From Doris montereyensis (lineage: Eukaryota > Mollusca > Gastropoda > Nudibranchia > Dorididae), in NCBI GenBank assembly GCA_037039925.1, contig JAXRKP010000361.1, positions 150,001-214,000 on the forward strand: a stretch of 64,000 bases of DNA. The letters run 5' to 3'. The translations under genes and the position numbers were made by a program. A model generated the notes under the pieces. It saw nothing but the letters and a program-made list of their open reading frames with translations, was not told the origin of the DNA and made no database searches. Each line of letters opens with the position of its first letter. The first letter of the stretch is position 1. Positions 45,491 through 58,072 of this stretch are shown here, in pieces.

Positions 45491-47974
45491 AAAATTAATT
45501 AAAATGTGCAGCATTTTTTTTCTTTGATATTCTCAAAACATCCAAAAATGGGACTTACACAGTTTGCGACTTTCACCGTTGATACGTGGTCATTTTAAAG
45601 GTGAGTTAAGAGAAAGCAACCAGATGAAAGACAACAATATTATGTAAAAAAATTGACCAAAAAAAAATAAGTAGCTACAAGCCACAAGGCAAGCTTAAGA
45701 TCAAAAAATCTTCATGAAAATATTACAAAAGTTTCCCTCCATCTAATAATAATAATACGTTTCGAAGGTATTAAAAATCATTAATAAAGCTTTCATACTA
45801 AATTCTTATGAGCTTCACTCTAATGAAATAAAATAGCAACAAATTTTCATGTCAATCAACTACCATCAGAATGTAAGATCTTCATCAACGAGTAAGAGGG
45901 ACTTTTTAAATTACATTTTACATGTACTTTGCTTTCCGCTTAAAGACTTTAAGACTCAATAGAATCTATTATGAATAAGAAGTCAATCAACTGCTAAGAC
46001 ACAACTTGTGGAGGATTGTAATTTGTAAAGGAAATAAGATTGGGGGGGGGCTGAATGCTTCACAACTTTAAGAATTCATCAAAAATGCCATAAATCATAT
46101 TTTTTTTAAAACATATAACACGTATGTCATAGCTTTGAAAGAACAAAAAAAAATCAAATCTCATATTATTATGTTAAACTGTGAACACAATCGGAGTCAC
46201 TCGCCACAACAAAACTCTTTGAAATCTTTCAAATACGGAACATAGTGCTTAATCGACACCATTGTAAATTGTGAGAAAGAAATTGGACTAGTTTGTTTAG
46301 AAAATTTTACCTGTCTCAATATTGTTGGGGTTTTTTCTTCCTGCTTCGAGTAATATTCTAACACAAATTTTTCATAAGTAAAAAAAATATTTAACAAAAC
46401 AACAAAAAACCACCTTCAAACAAAGAAGAGCATTACAATTACATTATGGACTCAATCTATTTATTTATATCATTCTACCATCTAAAGAAAAATTGCTTTG
46501 TGCCTTTCTTCACAGCAATATTTATAATGCCCATGTCAACATACGCATTTGTTTCATTTTCAAAGTAAGAGTAAGAATGCAATTACATTCAATGACAATA
46601 CACGCAATGAGAACAAAAGAACAACACGCAGTAAGTCTGGCACACAACATTTCTACCATCTGGCTACAATGCCAGCGCCCAGCTCTCTTCCGTTAAACCA
46701 GGTAATTGTTATATATGAATGGCTCCTTACAAAACGTTTCACAGGTTATGCCATATCATTATCTTCTGGCTTTGTTTTTATTCAAATTTACCCCAATCCA
46801 CCATATGCAGAAGGAAAGGAAAGAAGTAAGTTTGTGGAAGAGAAAAAAGTGCAAATATTTTTAAAAAATTCTAATTCAACAATTCAAATCTTTCGGTAAC
46901 AAAAGAAGGGAAGAATTTTTAAATAAAAATATCTAAAAGGCTGATAGTAGTGATAGTGATAGCAGATAAATGACACTAAAATGAGAGGGGAGAAAAAAAT
47001 AAAAAGTTTTGGTCCATGTCATTATAGGAGGGAAAGGAGCATCCCATATCATGCCCAGTCAATACCATATTATTATTATGTAAGAAGAGTATAGCTGCCC
47101 CAACCTTTTCAAATAAAAAAAAACTCAGGGAATCTGTTCTTGCCATAAGAATAGCATAGCTGCCCCAGACTGATTGCACAAACTAATTCTAACTTGCCCC
47201 CTCAAAGGTACATAACAACATGAATTAGTCCCCTCAAATGTACATAATAAAAAGTCTGCCGATTGCTGGCCGTGGTAGCACAGTGCGATAGTAGCTATGA
47301 GACCTCAGAACGGTTTCTCCGGACTTTCACGCCAATCCCTCTGAGTATCTGCCATTAACTTAGACTTTCTTAAAAAACAAAACAACCTAAAGCAAAACAG
47401 TTGACTATCAAGTATACTTTTCAATAAAAAATTAGACTTACGGACTCAAAGGATTTTAAAAACAACACACTAAATACATGTTTGACATAGTTTGACATAC
47501 TGGTTGGCAGCTATGGTACAGACAAAACACACAAATCGTTGTCACCTGCCATAAAAAGGAAAGAAAAAAATCAACCAAAACAAGAACCAAATTTCACACA
47601 AAACTCATTGCTACTCCCTAATGAAGTGTACGAGTGAAATGACATTGAATAATTGATGCAAAAACCACTATATCCAAAAATAACAACTTGAGAAAATCAT
47701 GTTTTTATTCCCTTAGTTCTAAATGGAGCCGATCAATGTCATGTTTAGAGCCGAATTGTAATAGGATATAGTCAGTTTTGAACAAAAATGATTTCATCAT
47801 CAGAAGAGCCTTCATTCAAAGTCTGAGATGGTGAAACAACTCTCACAATACGTGAACACGGCGCATAGCGGGTTTTGTATCTCACCCCCTCATTTGTTCT
47901 TCTGAAGAACTATTTGTAACACACAAAAATCAAAAATATATATTTACAAATCTTTCACAGAAAGTCTGTTAAAC
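45491..47974. other. Long quiet AT-rich stretch, possibly 3' UTR of the minus-strand exon
   Basis: No repeat array, no TE signature and no recognisable reading frame over about 2.5 kb, which is rare in this window. If 47975-48166 is a real last exon, this would be its 3' UTR or flank. A tRNA-like scrap (ggccgtggtagcacagtgcg) sits near 47269. Confidence 0.4.
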
Positions 47975-48166
47975 TCAACAAAGCCGCAGACACGCATCCA
48001 TAGATGGTAAAGAAAGAAAGAAAATGTATGCAAGGATGAATGGAATCACTATTTGACACGTCTTTGGTGGCTTATGGGGTTTCTGGCGGAGTGCTTGTGT
48101 CTGCAGAGTTTTTCTCTTTTCACTTGGCTCATCTGACGATTCGGACGCTTTCCTCTTTACAACACT
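47975..48166 (-). CDS. Possible last exon of an unidentified protein
   Basis: On the minus strand a strong acceptor (gcttttttccccctctag) is followed by 64 open codons: SVVKRKASESSDEPSEKRKT, LQTQALRQKPHKPPKTCQ, then a hydrophobic end and TGA. The first part is basic and serine/glutamate-rich, with two KRK clusters like a nuclear localisation signal. That differs from the repeat-derived frames around it. The hydrophobic tail (FILAYIFFLSL) looks less gene-like and might be intronic. I do not recognise the protein and found no other exon of it; LINE-beta sits just upstream in what would be its intron. Confidence 0.35.
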   Translation of the reverse strand, partial: SVVKRKASESSDEPSEKRKTLQTQALRQKPHKPPKTCQIVIPFILAYIFFLSLPSMDACLRLC

Positions 48167-48195
48167 CTAGAGGGGGAAAAAAGCAAACAAATGTA

Positions 48196-49317
48196 GACAA
48201 AATCATTTTTTTTGTACACTTATATATACAAATCATACGAAGATATCACTGCGAAAGTAGTATATGCTGGAGAAATCTCTGAATCTTTCAGCATCAAGAC
48301 GGGCGTTCGCCAAGGCTGTCTTCTTTCTTCCTTTCTGTTTCTTTTAGCCATCGACTTCCTGATGAAAAATGCAACAGACGGGAGCAGAAATGGCATTCAA
48401 TGGACTATAACAAAGCAAGTTAATGACCTAGACTTCGCAGATGATATCGCTTTGCTTACCCACACACACAAGCAAATGCAGGAGAAAACCGATGCCATTG
48501 AGACCATTGCATCATCTGTGGGACTCAGACTCAACTACAAGCAAACCAAGACTCTTCGCAAACCTGCAACAGTCTGCCAATAACCCTAGAAGGAGAACCG
48601 CTGGAAAGTAGGGACAAATTTTGCTACCTGAGTAGCATGATTGATGGCAAGGGAGGTATGGAAGAAGAGTTCAAAACCAGGATATAGAAGGCACGCCTAG
48701 CATTTTTAAATCTTAACAAGGTATAGTCCAGCAAGAGTTTACCAGAAAGAATCAAACTTAAGAATATTCAACTCAAATGTCAAGTCAGTGGTGCTAACAT
48801 ATGGCTCAGAAATATGGAGAACCACAAAAACTACCCTACAAAAAAACACAATCATTCATAAATAGATGTCTGAGGAGAATTGTCAAAATATTTTGGTCTG
48901 AAGTTATCTCAAACATTAATCTATGGGAAAGAACTGGACAGGTATCAGCTGAAAAAGATTTAAAACGAAAGAAATGGAGGTGGGTGGAACACCCTTTGAA
49001 AGGGCCCCAACACAATGACAAGACAAGGCCTGACATAAAACCCACAGGGTAAAAGATTGAGGGGTCGGCCAAGGGCTACATGGAGAAGAGAACTGGAGGG
49101 AGAGATGAAGAAGACGGGGCAAACATAGAAATCTATGCCCAGAAGACAAATGATTGGAGATTATTTGTTGATGGTCTATGCTTCTCAGCAAGCCACAAAG
49201 GCAGAAGACGAAGATACATACGAAGAAAAAACCCCACAACAAACGTAGACTCAGCATGTCTTTTGGACCAATCCCACTTTAAAGCAAGACCAAGATACAA
49301 TTCAGTTGAGTATTAGG
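48196..49317 (+). mobile_element. LINE-beta remnant: reverse transcriptase and C-terminal domain
   Basis: A different LINE from LINE-alpha. 48212-48583 gives FSIKTGVRQGCLLSSFLFLL and then LDFADDIALLTHTHKQMQEK and LRLNYKQTKTLR. The C-terminal part at 48800-49250 is spread over frames: FINRCLRRIVKIFW, LWERTGQVS, RKKWRWVEHPLKGP, then NDWRLFVDGLC. This order (FINxCLRRI, IFW, LW, KWRWxxH, WRxLVDGLC) is standard for one large LINE group. Several stops and at least three frame changes are present. The 5' part is absent. Confidence 0.85.
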
Positions 49318-49349
49318 TATCAACGATACTATTACAACTTTTGAATAGT

Positions 49350-49685
49350 AGAAACTGTTGAAAATGGCAGTTTAGGTGAATGCAAATTCTACTCAAAGAT
49401 GGGCCAACAATAAAATTTTCCTTAATTAAAAGTCATTTCTGGTAGAAAATTCCTCAAATGAAGACAAACATTTAGAGCTCTCATGCAAAGAATGGCTACT
49501 TTTAGTGGTCAGGCAACAGAGCCTTTGACATACAAAGAATGCCTACTTTTAGTGGTCTGGCAACAGAGCCTTTGATACACAGAGCCTTTGATACACAAAG
49601 AATGGCTACTTTTAGTGGTCTGGCAACAGAGCCTTTGATACACAAAGAATGGCTACTTTTAGTAGTCTGGCATTACTACTAGTCA
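49350..49685 (+). repeat. Dispersed repeat F with an internal 47-bp array
   Basis: 49365-49500 (gtttaggtgaatgcaaattc, tactcaaagatggg, ggtagaaaattcctcaa) matches the reverse complement of 63100-63275. Its last segment (aagaatggctacttttagtg, gtcaggcaacagagcctttg) is repeated about four times here, with spacing of 47-48 bp, but occurs once at 63.1 kb. Confidence 0.8.
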
Positions 49686-50345
49686 TGTCATAGACAGTGT
49701 TGGTAAAGAGGACATAGATGATACTGATGATGTCACAGACATTGTTGGTAAAGAGAACATATGTAATATTACTAGTGATGTCACAGACAGTTTTGGTAAA
49801 GAGGATATAGTTAGTACTATTAGTGATGTCACAGACAGTTTTGGTAAAGAGGGCATATGTAGTACTACTAGTGATGTCATAGACAGTGTTGGTAAAGAGG
49901 ACATAGATGATACTGATGATGTCACAGACATTGTTGGTAAAGAGGACATATGTAGTACTACTAGTGATGTCACAGACAGTTTTGGTAAAGAAGACATAGG
50001 TAATACTACTAGTGATGTCACAGACAGTTTTGGTAAAGAGGGCATATGTAGTACAACTAGTGATGTCACAGACAGTTTTGGTAAAGAGGGCATATGTAGT
50101 ACTACTAGTGATGTCACAGACAGTTTTGGTAAAGAGGACATATGTAGTACTACTAGTGATGTCACAGACAGTTTTGGTAAAGAGGACATATGTAGTACTA
50201 CTAGTGATGTCACAGACAGTTTTGGTAAAGAGGACATATGTAGTACTACCAGTGATGTCACAGACAGTTTTGGTAAAGAGGACATAGGTAGTACTACTAG
50301 TGATGTCACAGACAGTTTTGGTAAAGAGGACATAGGTGGTCCTAG
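49683..50345. repeat. 48-bp minisatellite, about 14 copies
   Basis: The unit is gtagtactactagtgatgtc plus acagacagttttggtaaaga and ggacatat. The first copies contain shortened tactgatgatgtcacagaca and gttggtaaag forms. The 230-codon minus-strand frame (MSSLPKLSVTSLVVLH units) follows from the period 48 = 3 x 16. Confidence 0.95.
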
Positions 50346-52198
50346 CAGTGATGTCATATTATGTGTGTCCTCCATACTATTACTAAAAGTTGAAAATGTA
50401 TGAATAAGTACTCTTGATTATTTTCATATGATGATGTACTGCACATGTGTTGTACATACATAAACTACATGTATGTACTTGTCCTTTGAGCTTTGAGCCA
50501 TCTTCCAAGGTAACGTTTGTGTGTTGTGTGAGAATAAGTGGCAAGTCCATGACCTTTGAAAGGTTGAGGCTCTGTTTTGAGAGTATGTAGTCTCTTGTTT
50601 TATTTTCATATATAATAATATGATATATCATATATGTCATTTCCATGAAACAGTGTTATATTTGATTAAATGATAGACACCTTTCTCAAATCTCAGTTGC
50701 CAAGCCTCTTTGACTCCTTGTGTGACTTTTTGACTTTGGAATTGAATGTTTTGTATTTAAAAATATTGATAAAGAGGGATTTATTTATAGGCTGTGTCCC
50801 CCACGGCTGTTAGCAGTCGTTCTTTTACTTTTACTTTTAGTTGAGCGCAGCCGTGGCCGACACTCACTGCTAACGCGTTGGGGAACGGGGTCAAATTACC
50901 TGCCGTTAGGGGAATTCCCTATTGTGTCGCACAGGCCGTACGAGGAGAAATTTATGAACTTTAAAATCTGACTTATTTGACCACAATGAACTAGTTTTTG
51001 AATTCATTTTTTACAGCTGTGTATTTCTAAAACTAGTAGATTAATTAGCAGCAAATGGTCATTGTACGTGATTAAACAACAGATTTATTTTGAGATGAAA
51101 ACATTGCATTTATTTCACCAAGCGTGAACAAAAGTTAATTAAACATTAGATAAAACAAACATTCTGCCACGATGAAACATCATGAAATTTTACACATCAA
51201 TAGTTAAGTATTCAAAGATAAAACTCACAAAGTTGCATTACTTGGACATCTCTCAAACCGAAGATATCCGCTGTGATACTTTCGATAGTATAATTTTGTG
51301 CACAGAAATAGCAGTGTGGCGCGGCGTGCTGTTGAAGTTATGCACTCTGTGTTTGCTCAGTTTGTTGATTAAATCGGACAGTTAATCATGATCTTATTCT
51401 TAGCATTAGTTACAATTACGGTAGAAAGGGCACATGGGTACATAGCACAAATTTTCCGCTAATCACTTATTACTTCTCCAACTTTTCCCGGGCCGATAGT
51501 CATTGTCTCTCGTCTCTCTTACTCTTATCACACTGCACGATTTATACACACATATTTATACATTCAATTTACACGACACAGATAACAATTAAAAAATCTG
51601 TGAAAATCACAGTATGTTGATTTTGTCTATTTTTCCTGTTTCCTACGTTTATTTGTGGATGGCACAGATGCTATCAAATCAGGTGAAGTTTGCAATATTT
51701 GTGACAACATAATTGTTTTTAAGTGTTCTCCTTGACTACGGATGCCACATGCTCTCCTCTCTAATCTCGTGTAAAGCCATGCCAAACCCATACTGTTCTA
51801 TCCATGGAATACAATGGTTTTTTTCTAAAATTAAAATGTGTTGTTTAAGGATAACTCTTTTAAGAAAATCTTTTCGATATATACTGCCACATATGTTTGA
51901 ATTGATGAACTGATTGATTGTGTTGTGCTATTGGTCTGCTGTGCAATATTTTCCCGTGAACGTTTGCAAAGGCTTTGTTTCATTAGTTACACTTATCTCT
52001 GGTGGCAATAGACATGTCAATAAATGTCTTGTTTGCTTGAGTTGTGTCTACAATTAGTACAATGCATGCAGTGAGCTGCTCGTATACTTTCAAGGTAAGG
52101 TATTTATGACAATTGACAACAGTTTCCTATGAATGAATGACCTGATGTGATATGACTGGTGTGATTTAGTGAGAGTCTTACTATCTGTCAAGGATGGA
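50346..52198. other. Mostly unique sequence
   Basis: An imperfect inverted pair (cccacggctgttagcagt near 50810, ctgctaacgcgttgggg near 50867) could be a small foldback element. A minus-strand frame at about 51375-51260 (KLSDLINKLSKHRVHN) is of unknown meaning. Nothing else supported. Confidence 0.4.
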
Positions 52199-52547
52199 GC
52201 ATACACTACATACACTACATACATACACACTACATATATACACTACATACACTACATTACATACACCCATACACTACATACACTACATACACTACATACA
52301 CTACATACACTACATACACTACATACACTACATACACTACATACACTACATACACTACATACACTACATACACTACATACACTACATACACTACATACAC
52401 TACATACACTACATACACTACATACACTACATACACTACATACACTACATACACTACATACACTACTACATACATAACTACATACACTACATACACTACA
52501 TACACTACATACACTACATACACTACACTACACTACATACACTACAT
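52199..52547. repeat. 9-bp minisatellite (ACATACACT)n
   Basis: About 36 units, nearly perfect from 52265 to 52460, with small slips near 52465 and 52525. Confidence 0.97.
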
Positions 52548-52917
52548 ACAGGACCAGATCATGGGCTCAGTGCTTCATATTTCAGTTCAATTCAAGATTT
52601 TTCTTCTTTCGATAGTTCCTCCTGAAACTGCTTGTTTGTCCTTAGTTAAACTGCTTGTTCTGAGCATATCTGAAGCTTATCGATTTTTTCCTGAAGTTTC
52701 TCTGCCCTTCCCCAGTTCTTTCCAAACTCACGAAGGAGCCTGCTACACTCTTATCTTCTTTTTCTGGCTGTTTTGAAATGCTAATATTAATTTGATCTGC
52801 AGCTTCCTCTAGTACTAGTAGACGATGACGTTTTAAAACGATCCCTAAAAGTATGTGGAGATATGGTGGGGCAGCTTTATTCACTTGCACTTTGCACATC
52901 TATAACTATAACTTACT

Positions 52918-54640
52918 TTAAGTGGCAGATGCACACTGTTGTGATAAATGCCAACATTCTTCTTATGCCCACGGCCATATGTTGAAACCTGCGAAAATCA
53001 TTCTTTATTGTATTTAATGTTTCTAGGGAGATACAGTACTTGCTTGCTCCTGACTGCATTGTAGACTTTGGTACCAAACATCACAAACACGGATATGTAC
53101 CTTGAGCTCCAGATAATCCGTACATTTTGGTTAAAAAATTCATAGTCCCCGAAAAAGAAAAAGTACTGCCTTCTTTCCATCCTATTCTAAAGTTGACAAA
53201 CTTTAAATTTGGCTCTCTAACTCTAACTGTGACGTACAGATTTTCATGTGTGTCTTTGACGTTGGCCATGGCAATGAGAAATGTGTGTTTTGAATTGGGT
53301 TTTGATGTGTTAGCAATTTGCCTTGTGAATTTCAAACTTTCTTTTCCATGATCCTCACCAAATTTCATTGTCTGGAATTGTACTGTTATGCCAAGTTAAA
53401 AAGTTGTGTTATTTGAGTTTGTTTAGTTGTGTAATGATGAACCCTTTTAAATCTGTAACTATTCCCAGAGGTGCTACTAATGTGTCATTGTCATCTAAAT
53501 TGTCCCTAAACTCTGTCATTTGTGTGGTAATGCTGTCAGCTGTCAAATCTCTCACAAGGCTTCGCTCTTCATGCTCACAGGGCATGTGTAGCCCCGCTTG
53601 CTTTAAAAACGGCTCTGACTCTGAGTGCGCATTTAGTTCCCACGAGAGATGTGGCTTATTTCATTGCCAACACAGACATTGTATTCATTTTAGCTTTTTG
53701 TTTTATCCTGCTCTGTCACAAATGTTTCTGTGTGTCATCAATCTAACTTTCTTCAGGTCTGATTTGTGCTGTGAGACTAATGCATCTGTTGATGTTCCTG
53801 CAACATTGGTCCTAACTGTGCTGATTATTGAGACCTTTTGTTTTTTGTGGGTATTTTTACACTACATGTAGTTGTATCCTTTCTAGGTTTAACGAGTTTT
53901 GTAAAACTATGGGCTGGCCTTTGGTCTTACACCTCACTAAGTTTTGTTTAGCTGTATTTAGTTTTCATCTGACAAAATCAAAATGTGTAGTCAGTTTTTC
54001 TTCTTCCTGGGGGAGAGGTCATGTTGGAGACTTTGTGAATGAATGAGCAAATAATGTGTCAGTTTTGACAACTGGTGAAGTACTGCTGTCTTGAAATGGA
54101 ATGCTCTTTTGGTTGGTGTTGATGACGTTATTGACAGGGATTCCTCATTTCAATTTTCATCATCCGTATTTTTGTTGTTGTCCTCACAACAGTTGGAGGC
54201 CGCCGATGTGGAGGGCTCAAAAGCTTAGAGAGGAGGCTGATGTAGTGATTGAGTCATGGTCACTTGTTTGCTTCTGTAAACTAGCTTCATTTGGTGGATC
54301 TAAGTCGTCAATGAAAGCTATAAGTAGCTCATCGTCTGCTGTGTGCATGTAGTATGTGATGGTTTATCTTCGCCTACAGAAATATTTCCTGTGTCATCGT
54401 TCACTGCCATTGTTGAGGATTCTATTTCTCCTAATTTTGATGATCTGCGAAGATGATCACGCAATGTCTCAAGGAAACGTGAGCATATCAGGCAGTCATC
54501 CTCACTTTCAAATCGGCGTTAAAGCGCGTCCATATAGTTTTAATTTCATCTGCAAATTTCTCGCAGATTTCAAAACGTTTTCAGACTGCCTGGTTTTAAA
54601 ATGTCTCATTTTATCTATACACTTTGAACATATACTTGAA
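52918..54640 (-). pseudogene. Decayed DNA-transposon-like protein
   Basis: Read on the minus strand across several frames, parts of one protein appear in order: a Cys-containing N-terminus (about 54625-54500: CSKCIDKMRHFKTRQSENVL, KLKLYGRALTP, then CLICSRFLETLRDHLRR), a helical block (about 53640-53420: EEERS-like EHEERSLVRDLTADS, PLGIVTDLKGFIITQLNKLK), then TWHNSTIPDNEIW, EDHGKESLKF, IANTSKPNSKHTF (about 53390-53290), and FFGDYEF plus LTKMYGLSGAQGTYPCL and CLVPKSTMQ (about 53165-53060). The GDYEFL..YGLSGA..PCLWC core recurs in uncharacterised proteins of many marine invertebrates that I take to be transposon-encoded; that is recollection, not a search. Stops (one in place of W) and frame changes show it is dead. 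Confidence 0.5.
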
Positions 54641-55359
54641 GGATGAATGGCTGAATTGTCATTTGACACACTGATTCCGAAAAAAGCATTGTGTCATTAG
54701 TGTCAATCGAAAAAATCAATTCATTTTTGTAACTTGTCATGTGCCCATCGTTGTTTTTTCGATTGGCATTGTCCACCACGTGTACGGCAAAGTTCATTCA
54801 GACAGCGCTGGTGAAAGTCTTTATTGTGTGATTGCTCCATTTATTTAGTTGGTTTTAAGTTAAGTTCAATTATAGTCAAAGAGGAAAATAATTTAAATCG
54901 ATTCGCAAATTGGCTTATTTGTATTTTGTAATTGCAGATAAAACTGTTGTGAAGTGCCGCTCTGTAAAATCAATGATTGAAATTGTTCTTTTGTTGTTGT
55001 GAATTAAGATTAAACGTATATCACAGTGTGTTTAATAGTCGTAGTTGTAAAATTAACCACTTGAACATATAAACTCATGTTGAATAGATATTGGTCTAAT
55101 ATTCTTCTTACGTATTCAGTTCCCGTCGGTTAAAATGTGATCGGAGGAAAACAAATCTATATATGGGAAGTTGTCGGGGTGTTGATATTTTCACTGATTT
55201 ATAAACGTTATCTTCCAAACACAAAAAGTTTTCAAATCGATCGTGGCAAGAATCGTAATTTGATAATTAATACCACATAGATAACAAATCAAACACGTTT
55301 AAAAATATCCAGGAATAGGCCTTATTGCACGTTTAATATCTCTAAAAGTTACCACTGTA
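54641..55359. other. No supported feature
   Basis: AT-rich unique sequence with no gene-like frame. Confidence 0.55.
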
Positions 55360-55810
55360 AAAAGATTTATTAATTATGCTTCGTGGAGGGTGGGCGAGAA
55401 CGTACAGAGTCGAACTAAAATACTGAGTAGAGAGCTTTGAACAGCCAGCCCCGCACAAGTACAGACTCGCGGACTGTACATTTTTCTCCCAACAGGCCAT
55501 TTCTTTCAAAGTCTTTTCAAAGTCCCCATGGAGTATACAGTACAGAAGCATGTTACTGATATATGTTAGGCGCTTCATACTAACACTATGACAAGATCTT
55601 TCTCTTCCTATAGCTGGGTACTCATCATCCACATGATCTGAGTCGAGTGAGGAAAGCAGAGTGAGTGGAGCACCTTTCCTAAGAAGAGTACAATGTCGAG
55701 AAAAAAACACTTGAGCCAGCCAAGGGTTTGGAACTACAAAACTAGTGTCATCGTGATTACAAACTCCCAACACTGCGGGTTCGCTACCAATACTACCAAG
55801 TACCATGCCT
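55360..55810 (-). repeat. Dispersed repeat D, copy 2
   Basis: Longer copy of the element at 32527-32800. The minus-strand frame at 55806-55342 is open for 154 codons and contains DDEYPAIGRERSCHSVSMKR, LLYCILHGDFEKTLKEMACW and KNVQS. A frame preserved in part between two copies could mean a coding ancestor or simply shared DNA. On the plus strand gcgggttcgctacc near 55777 resembles a B box. Confidence 0.55.
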
Positions 55811-56990
55811 CATGTAAAATTATTGTTGACATTACAGCTTTCATCTTTCGTAGAAGGCTTTCTACAAATTTATTTATCAAATGGCTTTTCTTCTCTCATT
55901 TTGAAGGGACTGGTTCAACGTTGGAGTTTAATCTATTTATAACCCTTGGAACGCACATAATACGAATAGCTTACGGCCTCAGCTGGCTTGGGGGCCAGTT
56001 GTGTGTCCCCGTGACTTAATTAATACACCTTCGGCGATCGGATTAGCCCCACTAATTGAGATTAAGATTAAGAACGGGGCTCCCCAGTATGGTAAATGTT
56101 TCCTAATACAAGTAGCGGTACTAATATTAATACTGTTACCTTGCCCACCACGTCCTGCCTGTAAAAGTAGTCACGTCAAAGCTAAGGCTCAAGCCTTTAC
56201 CATGAAGTTAAAAGTTATAATATACCGTACATGTAGTTAGATGCAAATGCATCTACAATGCAGCATACATTATATTGTACATCCCTATATATGTACCGTA
56301 TCAAAAATATTTAATTTGTTTCCCTCCTGTGACATGTGGTGTCGGTGACAGACTGTGTGTATCATGTGTGAGAGTCTCTCTCTGAGATGGTGTCGTTGGT
56401 GGGGGGGGGGTTCGGTTCCGGGAATGCCATTTTTGCTGAAAATGGGACAAATCTAGTCTATCATACTACTAGTAGATAGAGCCGTTCTTTCCCGTCATAA
56501 TGATACCATAAAAGAAGCTCATTATCGATTCTTAGGATTTATACGATTTTTTTAGAAACGATACAGGTCTATCTTTCAACACAGCTATTATTATACGAGA
56601 AAACCCAGAAATATTATCTACTAAGGTACGGCAAGTTGGTACACTCATTTTGATTGGCATAATAAATACTATCAAAAACAAACTTATTTTAGGATCTATT
56701 GTGAATATTGCCTTACATCGTCTGAAAATACGGAACATATTCCATGCACCTATTATCAAAAAACATCATCTCAAAATGAGTAAAATGGGTGCTGGTGCAC
56801 TTGAAACGTGTCAATAAGAAGTAGTTGAGAGCCTCTCAAGGTTTTATGATGTTTCAAAGTATTATCCTACTCTTTTCTTAGGTTTATGGGGAAAAAATTA
56901 TTCAAAGAACACAAAATAAGCCTAAGAAAGAGAAATGTACGATTTTCAAACGTCTATTTTTGTTCATTATTTTTTAATCTTATCTACTTT
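55811..56990. other. No supported feature
   Basis: Unique, AT-rich sequence. A G-run lies near 56400. Confidence 0.5.
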
Positions 56991-58072
56991 TTTTTTCTCA
57001 ACGTATCTTCATGACATTTGGTATGAATGATGAGTGGGATAAAACAAAGAAATGATCAGATGTTTTAAAAAATGTATATAGCACGTAGATTCTATTACAG
57101 TTTTGGAAAAAATGAATTTTTTTATACAATATTTTTGTATATTTTTGGTTGTTCTCATATGCTATTTTCAAAAATTAATAAAATCAAAACTTATTAATGA
57201 AACAAAAATAAGGTGTGTGCAAGTTTGAAAGAAATTTGCTGAAAAATGAAAAAGCCTATCGATATTGAACGTTGTGAAATTTGGGGACAAAATCCAAGAT
57301 GGCCACCGTTTACATGGCAACCGGAAGTATCAGAAAAAAACGACATATTTCAACTCAGTACACCATGCCCATTACACCTATACATAAGTTAAATTAATTG
57401 GTTTTTCAAAGATGTAACTAGAGATAGAGCTGACAGATTATGACAAAATCATTTTTTTTAAATAGGTGTAACTGAACTTAAGTAGGCGCCTACTGAAGTG
57501 ATTTTGCTTTTTTTGAGTATGTACATGACTAACTGTCAAAATACAGTCATCCTTTATTATTGAAAAGTTTGCAGCGTCCTTGGTTGCCATCAAAACGGCC
57601 GCCATCTTGGATTTTGACCCAATTTTCAAAATCTATCTCCTCCCTTAGTTATGAAAAAATCAGTCAAAACCTGTGCAGATCGTCTTTTCCATTCAATTTT
57701 AAAGTAAAGAGTGACGTCGATTTTTAAAAAAATATTTGGGATGGGTTTTTTTTTATGAATTTTTGAAAATATTATATAAGTATATATCGTGAATGGTACA
57801 AAAACGGCGTTTTTATTACAAAAAAAAATAATTCTCAAAAATTTTACAATAAAAAATACCCGACGTCATTCTATTAACATTGACAAGAGGAACCTGTGTG
57901 CCAAACATAATACAAAGCGTTCCGTAAATGGCGGAGGAGATAGAATTTTAGTGTGGAAAAACTACAATTCGAGAAAATGCAAGTAAAAAAATCAAAAGTA
58001 AATAACACAAAATAAATGCTTCAGACGGATTTCCCTTGTTGTAGCAGCCCCTTATTCTTTCGAAAGTCTGTG
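56991..58072 (-). repeat. Dispersed repeat E, copy 2, with an inverted internal layout
   Basis: 57490-58072 is the reverse complement of 37551-38105, with many small differences. 57230-57420 carries a diverged part in the opposite orientation (caaaatccaagatggccacc against ggccgccatcttggattttg at 57597). The locus is therefore a tail-to-tail inverted pair. Confidence 0.7.

Noticed and set aside
47262..47350. A tRNA-like segment (ggccgtggtagcacagtgcg)
   Set aside because: Only the first part resembles an A box; no B box at the right distance.
49683..50375. A 230-codon minus frame of MSSLPKLSVTSLVVLH units
   Set aside because: Product of the 48-bp array, with no flanking gene signals.
52169..52625. 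Frames of HTLHTLHTL and YIHYIHYIH
   Set aside because: Products of the 9-bp array.
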